From Bacteroidales bacterium UBA2030 (GTDB lineage Bacteria > Bacteroidota > Bacteroidia > Bacteroidales > TTA-H9): a stretch of 12,840 nt of DNA. The translations under genes and the position numbers were made by a program. The notes beneath the pieces are model-generated. The model did no database searches. It was not told where the DNA came from and saw only the letters and a program-made list of their open reading frames with translations. Within the stretch, counting starts at the first letter, position 1. Each line of letters starts with the position of its first letter. Positions 6,917 through 12,840 of the stretch are shown one piece after another. The stretch covers positions 1 through 12,840 of the forward strand of contig DDBO01000186.1 in NCBI GenBank assembly GCA_002332755.1. Direction: 5' to 3'.

Positions 6917-8473
6917 TCACTGACTATTTTTAATAATCTCTTCGAGAGCTTCCTGTAAGGCCTTAGCGGTTACATTCTTAATTTCTGATACAAGTATCTC
7001 TACCTCAGTTCTTTGTTTTTTACTCATTAAAGAGAGAATTTTCTCGGTCAGAGGTGCAGAAGCCTTATGAATAACCCGGGCCAGCAGTTCATTGTCGGTC
7101 GTTTTTAAACCTTTTTTAAGATCACTGGTTTTTAAATCATTCAGGTCATCTATCGTTTTTTTTCCATTCTTTTTAGATTGCTTTTTCGGCGCAGCTTTAG
7201 GTTCAAATGGTTTACTTTTTCTTGGGGTATTTTCAAAATCGAGAATACTTTTCATCGAAGGCCAACCCTCAAATTTCTCCTTACCTGCTGAATTGCTTTC
7301 GACTCGAAGAATAAAGTCGGAAAGTACGTTCATATAATTTATATAAGCTTCGTACGGTGATGGATAAGGATTGAAATATTTGTGGACTTCTCCATCCGAA
7401 AACCATTTTGTACACATGTAGTAAAAATGGTCACTAGCCTGAAGATACATCCAGTCGTTCCAGATTTTGGGATCGTCGCAATGATAGACTTTTGGTGCTA
7501 AAGCGTAAAGACTGCCAACAGCTTCATCCTGCAACTCATTTCCAAGCCAGGCAGTTAAGTCTCTTTCTTCGTCGGCCCAGGATGTTGGATATGGAACATG
7601 AATAGGTGCAACGGGTTGATAAATATTAGCAGCCTCTATAGGGGTTACAAAATGGTAGTCCGATTTTTTCAAAACTTCAGCAGGCAGAGCTCTTAAAAAC
7701 TCGAAGATACCGGTTTCTTTCCATTGATGTTCGCCGAAGGTTTCGTAATCGAGGAATATATTGACAATCTGCTCCTTTTCATCAAAAGCATTCAACCAGC
7801 CAACATATTTTTCAGCTGTTAAGGGCCATTCACTCCAGGCTTTGTTGGAAAATCGAAAACCAATATCGTCGCTAAGCCTGAAATTGCGCATGAGTATTTT
7901 GAGTTTCGGATTTAAGGCGTTATAATAAAGAAAGTTAGGGCTACGCCAGCCCAAAACATGTTTTGCTCCTTCAGCCAACATTACTGAAAACCCAAGGTCA
8001 GAAGCCATCTGACCAATTTCATCAGAATAGATGAGCTCGGTATTGCGAAACGAACGGGGTTTTTGGCCAAATAGCTCTTCCGTCTTCTGAGAATGCATCA
8101 AGACCTGACGACGAAATTCATCAGGGTTGCGCAGACTTGCAAGGGAATGTCCGTAGGTTTCACCCAAAAATTCGACACAACCCGTTGAAGCCAACTTCTG
8201 AAAACTGCTAATGACTTCAGGAGTATATTTTTCGAACTGTTCAAGGGCCAGACCCGAAATGGAAAACGTAACCTTGAATGCTCCACCATGGATTTTTATG
8301 AGTTCATATATCAATTCATTGGTCGGCAAATACGACTTCTCTGCAATTCTGCGAACAATATATCGGTTCTGGTATTCGTCATAGTAATTTGAATCAACAC
8401 CGATGTCGAAAAAACGAAAGGTGCGAAGCCGGTAGGGCTGATGCACTTGAAAATACAGGCAAATTGACCTCAT
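6917..8473 (-). CDS. GH57 alpha-amylase-like enzyme with lysine-rich linker and FliG_C-like C-terminal domain
   Basis: Residues 1-415 form a glycoside hydrolase family 57 catalytic domain, with no signal peptide, so it is presumably cytoplasmic. Family signatures are in order: HQPYRL (11-16), FLGETYGHSLA (102-112), FRNTELIYSD (142-151) with predicted nucleophile E146, and FLDYETFGEHQW (240-251) with predicted acid/base D242. These resemble the amylase-like GH57 group more than GH57 branching enzymes, so hydrolysis or transfer of alpha-1,4-glucan chains is likely; the exact reaction cannot be read off. Residues 416-440 are lysine-rich and look disordered. Residues 441-515 are predicted helical and resemble the FliG C-terminal domain (DLKKGLK, LLARVIHKAS, LTEKILSLMSKK), which I do not expect in this family. 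The gene lies 20 bp after the GT4 gene and 84 bp before the fusion gene, so it belongs to the glycogen operon. The start at MRSICLYFQVHQP is fixed by the HQP motif sitting near the N-terminus. Confidence 0.9.
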   Translation of the reverse strand: MRSICLYFQVHQPYRLRTFRFFDIGVDSNYYDEYQNRYIVRRIAEKSYLPTNELIYELIKIHGGAFKVTFSISGLALEQFEKYTPEVISSFQKLASTGCVEFLGETYGHSLASLRNPDEFRRQVLMHSQKTEELFGQKPRSFRNTELIYSDEIGQMASDLGFSVMLAEGAKHVLGWRSPNFLYYNALNPKLKILMRNFRLSDDIGFRFSNKAWSEWPLTAEKYVGWLNAFDEKEQIVNIFLDYETFGEHQWKETGIFEFLRALPAEVLKKSDYHFVTPIEAANIYQPVAPIHVPYPTSWADEERDLTAWLGNELQDEAVGSLYALAPKVYHCDDPKIWNDWMYLQASDHFYYMCTKWFSDGEVHKYFNPYPSPYEAYINYMNVLSDFILRVESNSAGKEKFEGWPSMKSILDFENTPRKSKPFEPKAAPKKQSKKNGKKTIDDLNDLKTSDLKKGLKTTDNELLARVIHKASAPLTEKILSLMSKKQRTEVEILVSEIKNVTAKALQEALEEIIKNSQ

Positions 8474-8493
8474 GTGCAGGTTGATTTTTTATT

Positions 8494-9804
8494 TTAAGAA
8501 TTAGAATTGTGTTTATTCATGGCCATGAAATAGACCTCTTTGACTTCCTTAGCAGCTTTTTCCCATTTAAGGTTATCCACTTCAACTTTCCCCTCCCGTG
8601 CCGACATATCCGAAATTTTTGGATATCTGAGCAGGCCATAAATGGCATCGGCCATTGCGTTTACATCCCAAAAATCGATTTTAATGGCATGTTTAAGCAC
8701 CTCAGATACGCCTGATTGTTTGGAAATGACAACAGGTACGTTGGAGCGCATGGCTTCGAGCGGTACAATTCCAAAGGGCTCTGATACGGATGGCATTACA
8801 AAGACATCGGTGAGAGCCAGTAGACGGTTAACCTCCTTGGGATTGAGAAAACCCGTAAAATGAAATTTTGTACCCATTTTAAGTTTTGCTACCCGGCGAA
8901 TCATTTTTTGTTGCATATCACCGGTGCCCGCCATAACAAATCGAACATTCGGATATCGATCGAGAACTTTGCGGGCTGCTTCCACGAAATATTCCGGACC
9001 TTTTTGATAGGTAATACGTCCCAGAAAAGTAACTACTTTTTCCTTGAGATGCCTTTCATCACGCAACTTATCCAAATCTTCCTTAACAGGCTCTACTGCA
9101 TTGTGAACAGTAATAATTTTATCGGGGTCGATATTGTATTTTTCAATACAAATGTTACGGGTAAAATTAGAGACGCTGATAACAAAATCTGCCTCCTCCA
9201 TCCCCCTTTTTTCAATATCATAAATAATGGTGTTAACATTTTGGCCGGTTCTATCGAACTCTGTGGCATGAATATGAACCACAAGTGGTTTTCCGCTAAC
9301 ATTTTTTGCTGCAATGCCGGCTGGATAAGTAAGCCAGTCGTGGGCGTGAATTACATCAAAATCTTCTTTTGCAGCAATGGCGGAGGCGATTAAAGCATAT
9401 CGCGAAACTTCTTCCATGAGTCGGGGACCATATTTTCCCGAAAATTCATATTTGCGTCCCAGGACATGATGTTCTTCACGGTGTTTACGCAGTTCCTCTT
9501 CAATCTGTGCTTGCATTTCTTCAAATTCCTCAGGGCTAACGTAGGGAATAATATTGGAAGCAACTTCCATGTATTTAATGCGCTTCCAAAGTTCTTTGTA
9601 TTCCGAATCTTCAGGATCCACTGCAACATCGCTTGCATTGACCAGCCTGACAGCCGATTGGTCTTCATCTCCATAGGCTTTGGGAACGATAAAAATTACT
9701 TCCACATCCTGTTTTAGCAAACCTTTGGTAAGTCCATAGCAGGCAGTACCTAATCCGCCAGTAATGTGTGGAGGAAATTCCCATCCGAACATCAGTACTC
9801 TCAT
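8494..9804 (-). CDS. GT4 family glycosyltransferase, probable glycogen-synthase-like enzyme
   Basis: A 436-residue GT-B enzyme. The N-terminal domain opens with MRVLMFGWEFPPHITGGLGT, carrying the glycine-rich acceptor/donor loop seen in GT4 and GT5 glucan synthases. VIHAHDWLTYPAG (151-163) is a further typical segment. The C-terminal domain has FLGRITYQKGPE (260-271) with donor-phosphate residues R263 and K268, and the EX7E motif in SEPFGIVPLE (E342, E350). Residues about 65-125 are a charged, probably helical insertion (EEFEEMQAQIEEELRKHREE) between the two halves of the N-terminal domain. No signal peptide or membrane helix is visible. Lying between debranching and GH57 genes (21 and 20 bp gaps) it most likely handles alpha-glucan. 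It could be a nucleotide-glucose glucan synthase or an enzyme making a maltosyl or other precursor; sequence alone does not fix donor or acceptor. Confidence 0.88.
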   Translation of the reverse strand: MRVLMFGWEFPPHITGGLGTACYGLTKGLLKQDVEVIFIVPKAYGDEDQSAVRLVNASDVAVDPEDSEYKELWKRIKYMEVASNIIPYVSPEEFEEMQAQIEEELRKHREEHHVLGRKYEFSGKYGPRLMEEVSRYALIASAIAAKEDFDVIHAHDWLTYPAGIAAKNVSGKPLVVHIHATEFDRTGQNVNTIIYDIEKRGMEEADFVISVSNFTRNICIEKYNIDPDKIITVHNAVEPVKEDLDKLRDERHLKEKVVTFLGRITYQKGPEYFVEAARKVLDRYPNVRFVMAGTGDMQQKMIRRVAKLKMGTKFHFTGFLNPKEVNRLLALTDVFVMPSVSEPFGIVPLEAMRSNVPVVISKQSGVSEVLKHAIKIDFWDVNAMADAIYGLLRYPKISDMSAREGKVEVDNLKWEKAAKEVKEVYFMAMNKHNSNS

Positions 9805-9825
9805 GGTTTCGAATATTTGGTTTGG

Positions 9826-11793
9826 TTATTGAATATTAAGTTGTTCGTATTTTTCAATCAATTCGTACATACGAAGCAATTCAGCCACACTCCATGCCTG
9901 CGATATAGCACCTGCAGGCTTGTGAGGAGGATCACCATCGTATATTTCAGAGATAGAACACAATCCATGTTCAAGCATTTCAGGCTCAAAACCATAAAAG
10001 AGATTTTTAATGAATGACACCCCTCCTTTTCCATGAATAAGTAAATAGCCTTCAGCAAAAAAACCTAACAACCACGGGAAAACGCTTCCCTGGTGATAGG
10101 CAAGGTCTCGCGAAATTTGGTCTCCACCGTAGGATCCTTTATACTGAGGATGATTGGGTGAGAGTGTGCGAAGGCCGCGGGGAGTCAAAAGTTCATGCTT
10201 AACTTTACTCAGAAGGCTTTTCCTGATCTCCTCAGGCAATGGAGAATATTGCATGGCAGCAGCAATCACTTGATTGGGCCTCATGGTAAAATCCGCCCCT
10301 TGTTCGTCGATGCAGTCGGCCAGGTATCCTAAAGTCGGGTTCCAATACTTTGTTAGCATGCTTTGCCCGGCCCGCTCAAGAATGTCTTGCCATTCATTAA
10401 AACTTTTGCTATTCCTTTTACCCGCCTTAGAGGCTAATTCTAGCATAAAGGCAATGGCATTATACCACAATGCTGTTACTTCAACAGGGGCACCAAATCT
10501 GGGAGTAACAGGTTTGCGATCAATAATGGCATCCATCCATGTAAGCGCTTCTCCGGCAACCCCACCATAAAGGAGGCCATCTTCGTGCATATGGATGTTG
10601 TATTGCGTACCTTCCCGCAAACCATTAAGAATTTGAAGAATGGCATCACCAAAATCGCTCCAAATTTGTTTAGCCTTTCCAGTCTTTACGTAGTATTTTT
10701 GAACAGCCCAAATAAACCACAGGGGCGCATCCATCGAATTATAAACAGGAAATTTGCGTCGAAGGATGTTGGGAAAAAGAGGGCCGTTAAGCTGTTGTAT
10801 CATCGATTCTAACACATCGTGGCACAGCTCATGCTGCCCTGTAGTTAGGGTAAGCCCCGGCAAGGATATGAACGTATCGCGGCTAAACCTCCCGAAATAA
10901 GGATATCCTGCAATAATCAATGTTTTGCCTTCACGATTAACAATGAATTGCTGTGCCGAATGTTTCAAGCAATTAATATAAGAATCACGAGGCAGCCTTT
11001 TACGGGCTTCAGCCGCAAATCTTTGTTTTAGCTTGGAAGGATCTGTTTCCGTAGTTCCGGCAGAAAATACGATACTCTCGCCACGCTGAAGCTCTACATC
11101 AAAATAGCCAGGGACGAAAAGATCTTCGTGGGCTTCGTAACCTCGCTCTATCTCCTTTATATATTCAACATTGTAATACCAGTCAGGACTATGGGTGTAT
11201 TCTCCTTTCTTTGAAAATTGAATAACTAAAGGCGTATAACCCGGATACATCTTAACAGAAATACCCTGTGGCACATTCACTGTAGTTGTATCCGCATCCA
11301 TATTGGCACGGGTGAGGAAATGAACATTTCTGAAGGCAAGAAAAGGTCTGAATCGTAGGATAATGGATGACTCAGAGCTCTCTATGAGGGAGTATTTGAG
11401 AAGGATGCGATCTTCTTTGGTGGTAAAGATCATTTCTTTAGATATCAAGACGTTACCAACTCTATACGTAATCACCGGTACAGGATCAATGACAAACTCT
11501 CTAAGGTACTTATGACCTCTAGGGTGATAAACTCCTCCCTTATACCGACGAATACTGAGATTAAACTCAGCCCCTCCGACAATAAGGGTTTCGTCGAGAT
11601 TTGAGAGTAAAACATGATTGTCATCGTCAATACCCGGTTGGGGACATATCAGCAAACCATGGTATTTGCGGGTATTGCAACCAGCCAACGTCTGACAGGC
11701 ATAGGACCCCGCCCTGTTTGAACGCAATATTTCGCGATTGAGAGAAAACTCAAGATTTGTTAATTGTTCTTTTGTAAACTTAATATAGTCCAT
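9826..11793 (-). CDS. Glycogen debranching enzyme, amylo-alpha-1,6-glucosidase (GH133, bacterial/archaeal type)
   Basis: A complete 655-residue protein. The N-terminal beta-rich GDE_N domain spans about 10-235 and includes AGCNTRKYHGLL (37-48). The alpha/alpha-barrel GDE_C domain spans about 270-645. Signatures are GYPYFGRFSRDTFISLPGL (296-314) with predicted catalytic acid D306, MRPNQVIAA (504-512), RDLAYHQGSVFPW (562-574) and SEIYDGDPPHKPAGAISQAW (615-634) with predicted base E616. These two acids are assigned by analogy with the glucosidase domain of eukaryotic debranching enzyme. The enzyme removes the single alpha-1,6-linked glucose left at a branch point; it lacks the separate 4-alpha-glucanotransferase domain of the large eukaryotic enzyme. 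No signal peptide is present, so it should act on intracellular glycogen. It is the first gene of the operon. Another gene (GH57 or the phosphorylase partner) would have to shorten the side chains first. Confidence 0.93.
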   Translation of the reverse strand: MDYIKFTKEQLTNLEFSLNREILRSNRAGSYACQTLAGCNTRKYHGLLICPQPGIDDDNHVLLSNLDETLIVGGAEFNLSIRRYKGGVYHPRGHKYLREFVIDPVPVITYRVGNVLISKEMIFTTKEDRILLKYSLIESSESSIILRFRPFLAFRNVHFLTRANMDADTTTVNVPQGISVKMYPGYTPLVIQFSKKGEYTHSPDWYYNVEYIKEIERGYEAHEDLFVPGYFDVELQRGESIVFSAGTTETDPSKLKQRFAAEARKRLPRDSYINCLKHSAQQFIVNREGKTLIIAGYPYFGRFSRDTFISLPGLTLTTGQHELCHDVLESMIQQLNGPLFPNILRRKFPVYNSMDAPLWFIWAVQKYYVKTGKAKQIWSDFGDAILQILNGLREGTQYNIHMHEDGLLYGGVAGEALTWMDAIIDRKPVTPRFGAPVEVTALWYNAIAFMLELASKAGKRNSKSFNEWQDILERAGQSMLTKYWNPTLGYLADCIDEQGADFTMRPNQVIAAAMQYSPLPEEIRKSLLSKVKHELLTPRGLRTLSPNHPQYKGSYGGDQISRDLAYHQGSVFPWLLGFFAEGYLLIHGKGGVSFIKNLFYGFEPEMLEHGLCSISEIYDGDPPHKPAGAISQAWSVAELLRMYELIEKYEQLNIQ

Positions 11794-11821
11794 CGTGAGA
11801 AAATTCCATTTTAGGTAAGCC

Positions 11822-11829
11822 CAAATTTA
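11822..11829 (-). promoter_or_regulatory. Candidate -7 promoter element of the alpha-glucan operon
   Basis: The minus strand reads TAAATTTG, a perfect TAnnTTTG match, 29 bp upstream of the debranching enzyme ATG, giving a leader of roughly 20 bases. The expected -33 position is T-rich but not an exact TTTG. Together with the similar elements before the regulator and the fusion gene, it supports a Bacteroidota primary sigma factor promoter. A second minus-strand TAAATTTG at 11945-11952 is an alternative distal promoter. Confidence 0.4.
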
Positions 11830-11835
11830 ACAACT

Positions 11836-11879
11836 TTGCAGGGAAAAAGAGAAAAAGCTAAAATTGCAGGTGAAAAAAA
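11836..11879. repeat. Short direct repeat upstream of the operon promoter, possible operator
   Basis: TTGCAGGGAAAAA (from 11836) and TTGCAGGTGAAAAA (from 11864) repeat with a start-to-start distance of 28 bp, close to whole turns of the helix. They sit just upstream of the operon's candidate -7 element and overlap its -33 region, where a regulator binding to one face of the DNA would act. The spacer is A-rich, so part of the similarity may be composition. The call is by eye only. Confidence 0.25.
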
Positions 11880-11936
11880 TCTTATCATGGAAATCATTAT
11901 GAATCAATAAAGTATTTTTTTGCATAATTACCGCAA

Positions 11937-11944
11937 TATTTTCG
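11937..11944 (+). promoter_or_regulatory. Weak candidate -7 element for the S9 peptidase gene
   Basis: TATTTTCG matches TAnnTTTG at all but one base and lies 17 bp before the peptidase ATG. A TTTG at 11919-11922 is only 14 nt upstream of it, closer than the usual spacing. The 167 bp region 11794-11960 must hold the promoters for both divergent genes; apart from these elements and the direct repeat it shows only AT-rich sequence and a loose TTGC-N9-GCAA dyad at 11920-11936. Confidence 0.2.
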
Positions 11945-11960
11945 CAAATTTATAAAATGT

Positions 11961-12840
11961 ATGAATATCAGAATGAACTTTAATTACACTTTCCAGATTC
12001 TATCTGGCGCTCTGTTGATTGCGTTTTTCTTTAAAGGCATTTTAATTTTTGGGCAAAGAAGCCTCCAACATTCTGATTATGCCCGATGGAATACCATTTC
12101 AGAATGGCAAATAAGCAACAGGGGAAATTACGCTGCCTGGGTTCAAGAACCCGGAAGAGGCGATAAACATTTATTTATCAAAGACTTAAATAATGGCATT
12201 ATCAAACATTTCCCGCGGTGCAGTGGCATGGCATTTTGTGGAGATGAATCCATTTTAGCCGCGAAAATTCATCCCTCTTTCGATACTCTCAGAAATTTGA
12301 AGCTTAAAGGAAGAAAGGAAAATGACTTACCCAAAGATAGCCTTCTCATTTTTTACCTTTCAAAGAATAAAAAATTGGCCTATAAAGGACTTAAAGAGTT
12401 CAAAGCTCAATCCAAAGGGAGCCTTGTTGCAGCCTTATTGGAGCCCCAAAAATTGACTGACAGCATCACGCTCGAAAACAAAAGCAAGAAAAAGGGCAGG
12501 CTAAATGACCTTCTTATTTACACTTCAAATTGGGACTCAGCCAGGAGATATTCATCGGTTACAGAATTTGCCCTACCAGACTCAATACCTTTGATGGTCT
12601 GGGTTCGCAAAAACGATCGACAAGACTCTTCCTTTCTGATGGTTTTGCAAAAAACGGCTAACAGTCCTTATATGGCTCATGCCCAAAAAGGAAAAATTAC
12701 AGATCTAGCCATAGACGAACAGGGTATTTATGTTGCTTTTCTCAGCTCTTCGGATACTGGCAGAAAGGTTAGATATGCTGCTTTTATTATAAATCTTATA
12801 AACAACCAAAAAATATTAGTTGCAGATAGCTTATTCAAAG
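11961..12840 (+). CDS. Exported S9-family (prolyl oligopeptidase type) peptidase, N-terminal part
   Basis: The frame is open from the ATG at 11961 to the right edge (293 codons plus one base), so the gene is truncated and its catalytic alpha/beta-hydrolase domain with the Ser-Asp-His triad lies outside. Residues 1-32 form a signal peptide (hydrophobic core about 13-30, likely cleavage after IFGQ), so export to periplasm or outer membrane is expected. The visible part matches the N-terminal beta-propeller region of Bacteroidota S9 peptidases as I know them: WQISNRGNYAAWVQEPGRGD (49-68), LFIKDL (71-76), and KIHPSFDTLRNLKLKGRK (102-119) followed by DLPKDSLLIFYL (122-133). It is divergent from the glycogen operon across 167 bp, with no visible functional tie. 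An ATG at 11957 is excluded because that frame stops after eight codons. The family call rests on remembered motifs without the active site, so it is less certain than the others. Confidence 0.75.
   Translation, partial: MNIRMNFNYTFQILSGALLIAFFFKGILIFGQRSLQHSDYARWNTISEWQISNRGNYAAWVQEPGRGDKHLFIKDLNNGIIKHFPRCSGMAFCGDESILAAKIHPSFDTLRNLKLKGRKENDLPKDSLLIFYLSKNKKLAYKGLKEFKAQSKGSLVAALLEPQKLTDSITLENKSKKKGRLNDLLIYTSNWDSARRYSSVTEFALPDSIPLMVWVRKNDRQDSSFLMVLQKTANSPYMAHAQKGKITDLAIDEQGIYVAFLSSSDTGRKVRYAAFIINLINNQKILVADSLFK

Noticed and set aside
6917..8473. GH57 gene as a glycogen branching enzyme
   Set aside because: The region 3 and region 4 signatures (FRNTELIYSD, FLDYETFGEHQW) fit amylase-like GH57 members; those of branching enzymes differ as I recall them. 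Activity remains untested.
8860..9393. 177-codon plus-strand open frame inside the GT4 gene
   Set aside because: It is fully antisense to a well-supported GT4 gene, its translation is rich in F, N, C and I as expected of a shadow frame, and no domain is visible.
11887..11910. Seven-codon plus-strand open frame (MEIIMNQ) upstream of the peptidase gene, as a possible leader peptide
   Set aside because: Too short to distinguish from chance, with no paired attenuator hairpins and no run of regulatory codons.
11945..11952. Second minus-strand TAAATTTG as the main operon promoter
   Set aside because: It is about 150 bp from the debranching ATG with a poor -33 region and falls next to the opposite gene's start; the copy at 11822-11829 is better placed. 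Kept only as an alternative.
11794..11960. Sigma-54 promoter that would link the neighbouring NtrC-type regulator to the glycogen operon
   Set aside because: I looked on both strands for a GG-N10-GC core and found none with flanking consensus.
11957..11983. Eight-codon frame overlapping the peptidase start
   Set aside because: Starts 4 bp before the true ATG and stops at once; no evidence of translational control beyond position.

Overview
The window looks like a chromosomal segment from a member of the Bacteroidota, probably Bacteroidales or a relative. The grounds are: AT-rich intergenic DNA, almost no Shine-Dalgarno sequences, candidate promoters with the Bacteroidota -7 element TAnnTTTG, and several family-typical proteins. 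These are a GT3 glycogen synthase fused to a GT35 phosphorylase, a periplasmic TPR protein of the signal-transduction type, and an S9 peptidase of the Bacteroidota kind. There are no RNA genes, insertion sequences, phage genes or CRISPR arrays. The taxonomic call is inference from protein style, not from a marker gene.

Layout. (1) Positions 1-2498, minus strand: an NtrC-type sigma-54 response regulator, followed 6 bp later by a secreted TPR protein that runs off the left edge. This looks like a two-gene signalling unit. (2) Positions 2530-2566: a strong hairpin terminator, reading leftwards, that closes the next unit. (3) Positions 2591-11793, minus strand: a four-gene alpha-glucan (glycogen) operon. 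In order of transcription it holds a GH133-type debranching enzyme, a GT4 glycosyltransferase, a GH57 amylase-like protein, and a 1413-residue glycogen synthase/alpha-glucan phosphorylase fusion. The first three genes are 20-21 bp apart; the last follows an 84 bp gap that has its own candidate promoter. (4) Positions 11794-11960: a 167 bp divergent regulatory region. (5) Positions 11961 to the right edge, plus strand: the N-terminal half of an exported S9-family peptidase.

How the genes work together. The GT3 half of the fusion, and possibly the GT4 enzyme, would extend alpha-1,4-glucan chains from nucleotide-glucose. The GT35 half would release glucose-1-phosphate by phosphorolysis. The GH133 enzyme would remove the alpha-1,6 stubs left behind, and the GH57 enzyme would cut or transfer alpha-1,4 chains. 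Neither a branching enzyme (GlgB) nor a glucose-1-phosphate nucleotidyltransferase is present, so these must be encoded elsewhere. Nothing links the neighbouring two-component-like pair to the operon beyond adjacency; the terminator separates them.

The most unusual observation is in the GH57 protein. After its catalytic domain comes a lysine-rich linker and then a roughly 75-residue helical domain that, read by eye, aligns without gaps over about 48 residues to the C-terminal domain of the flagellar switch protein FliG. Nothing in the window suggests flagella. The second most interesting item is the fusion of a glucan-building and a glucan-degrading enzyme in one chain, which I believe occurs in other Bacteroidota.
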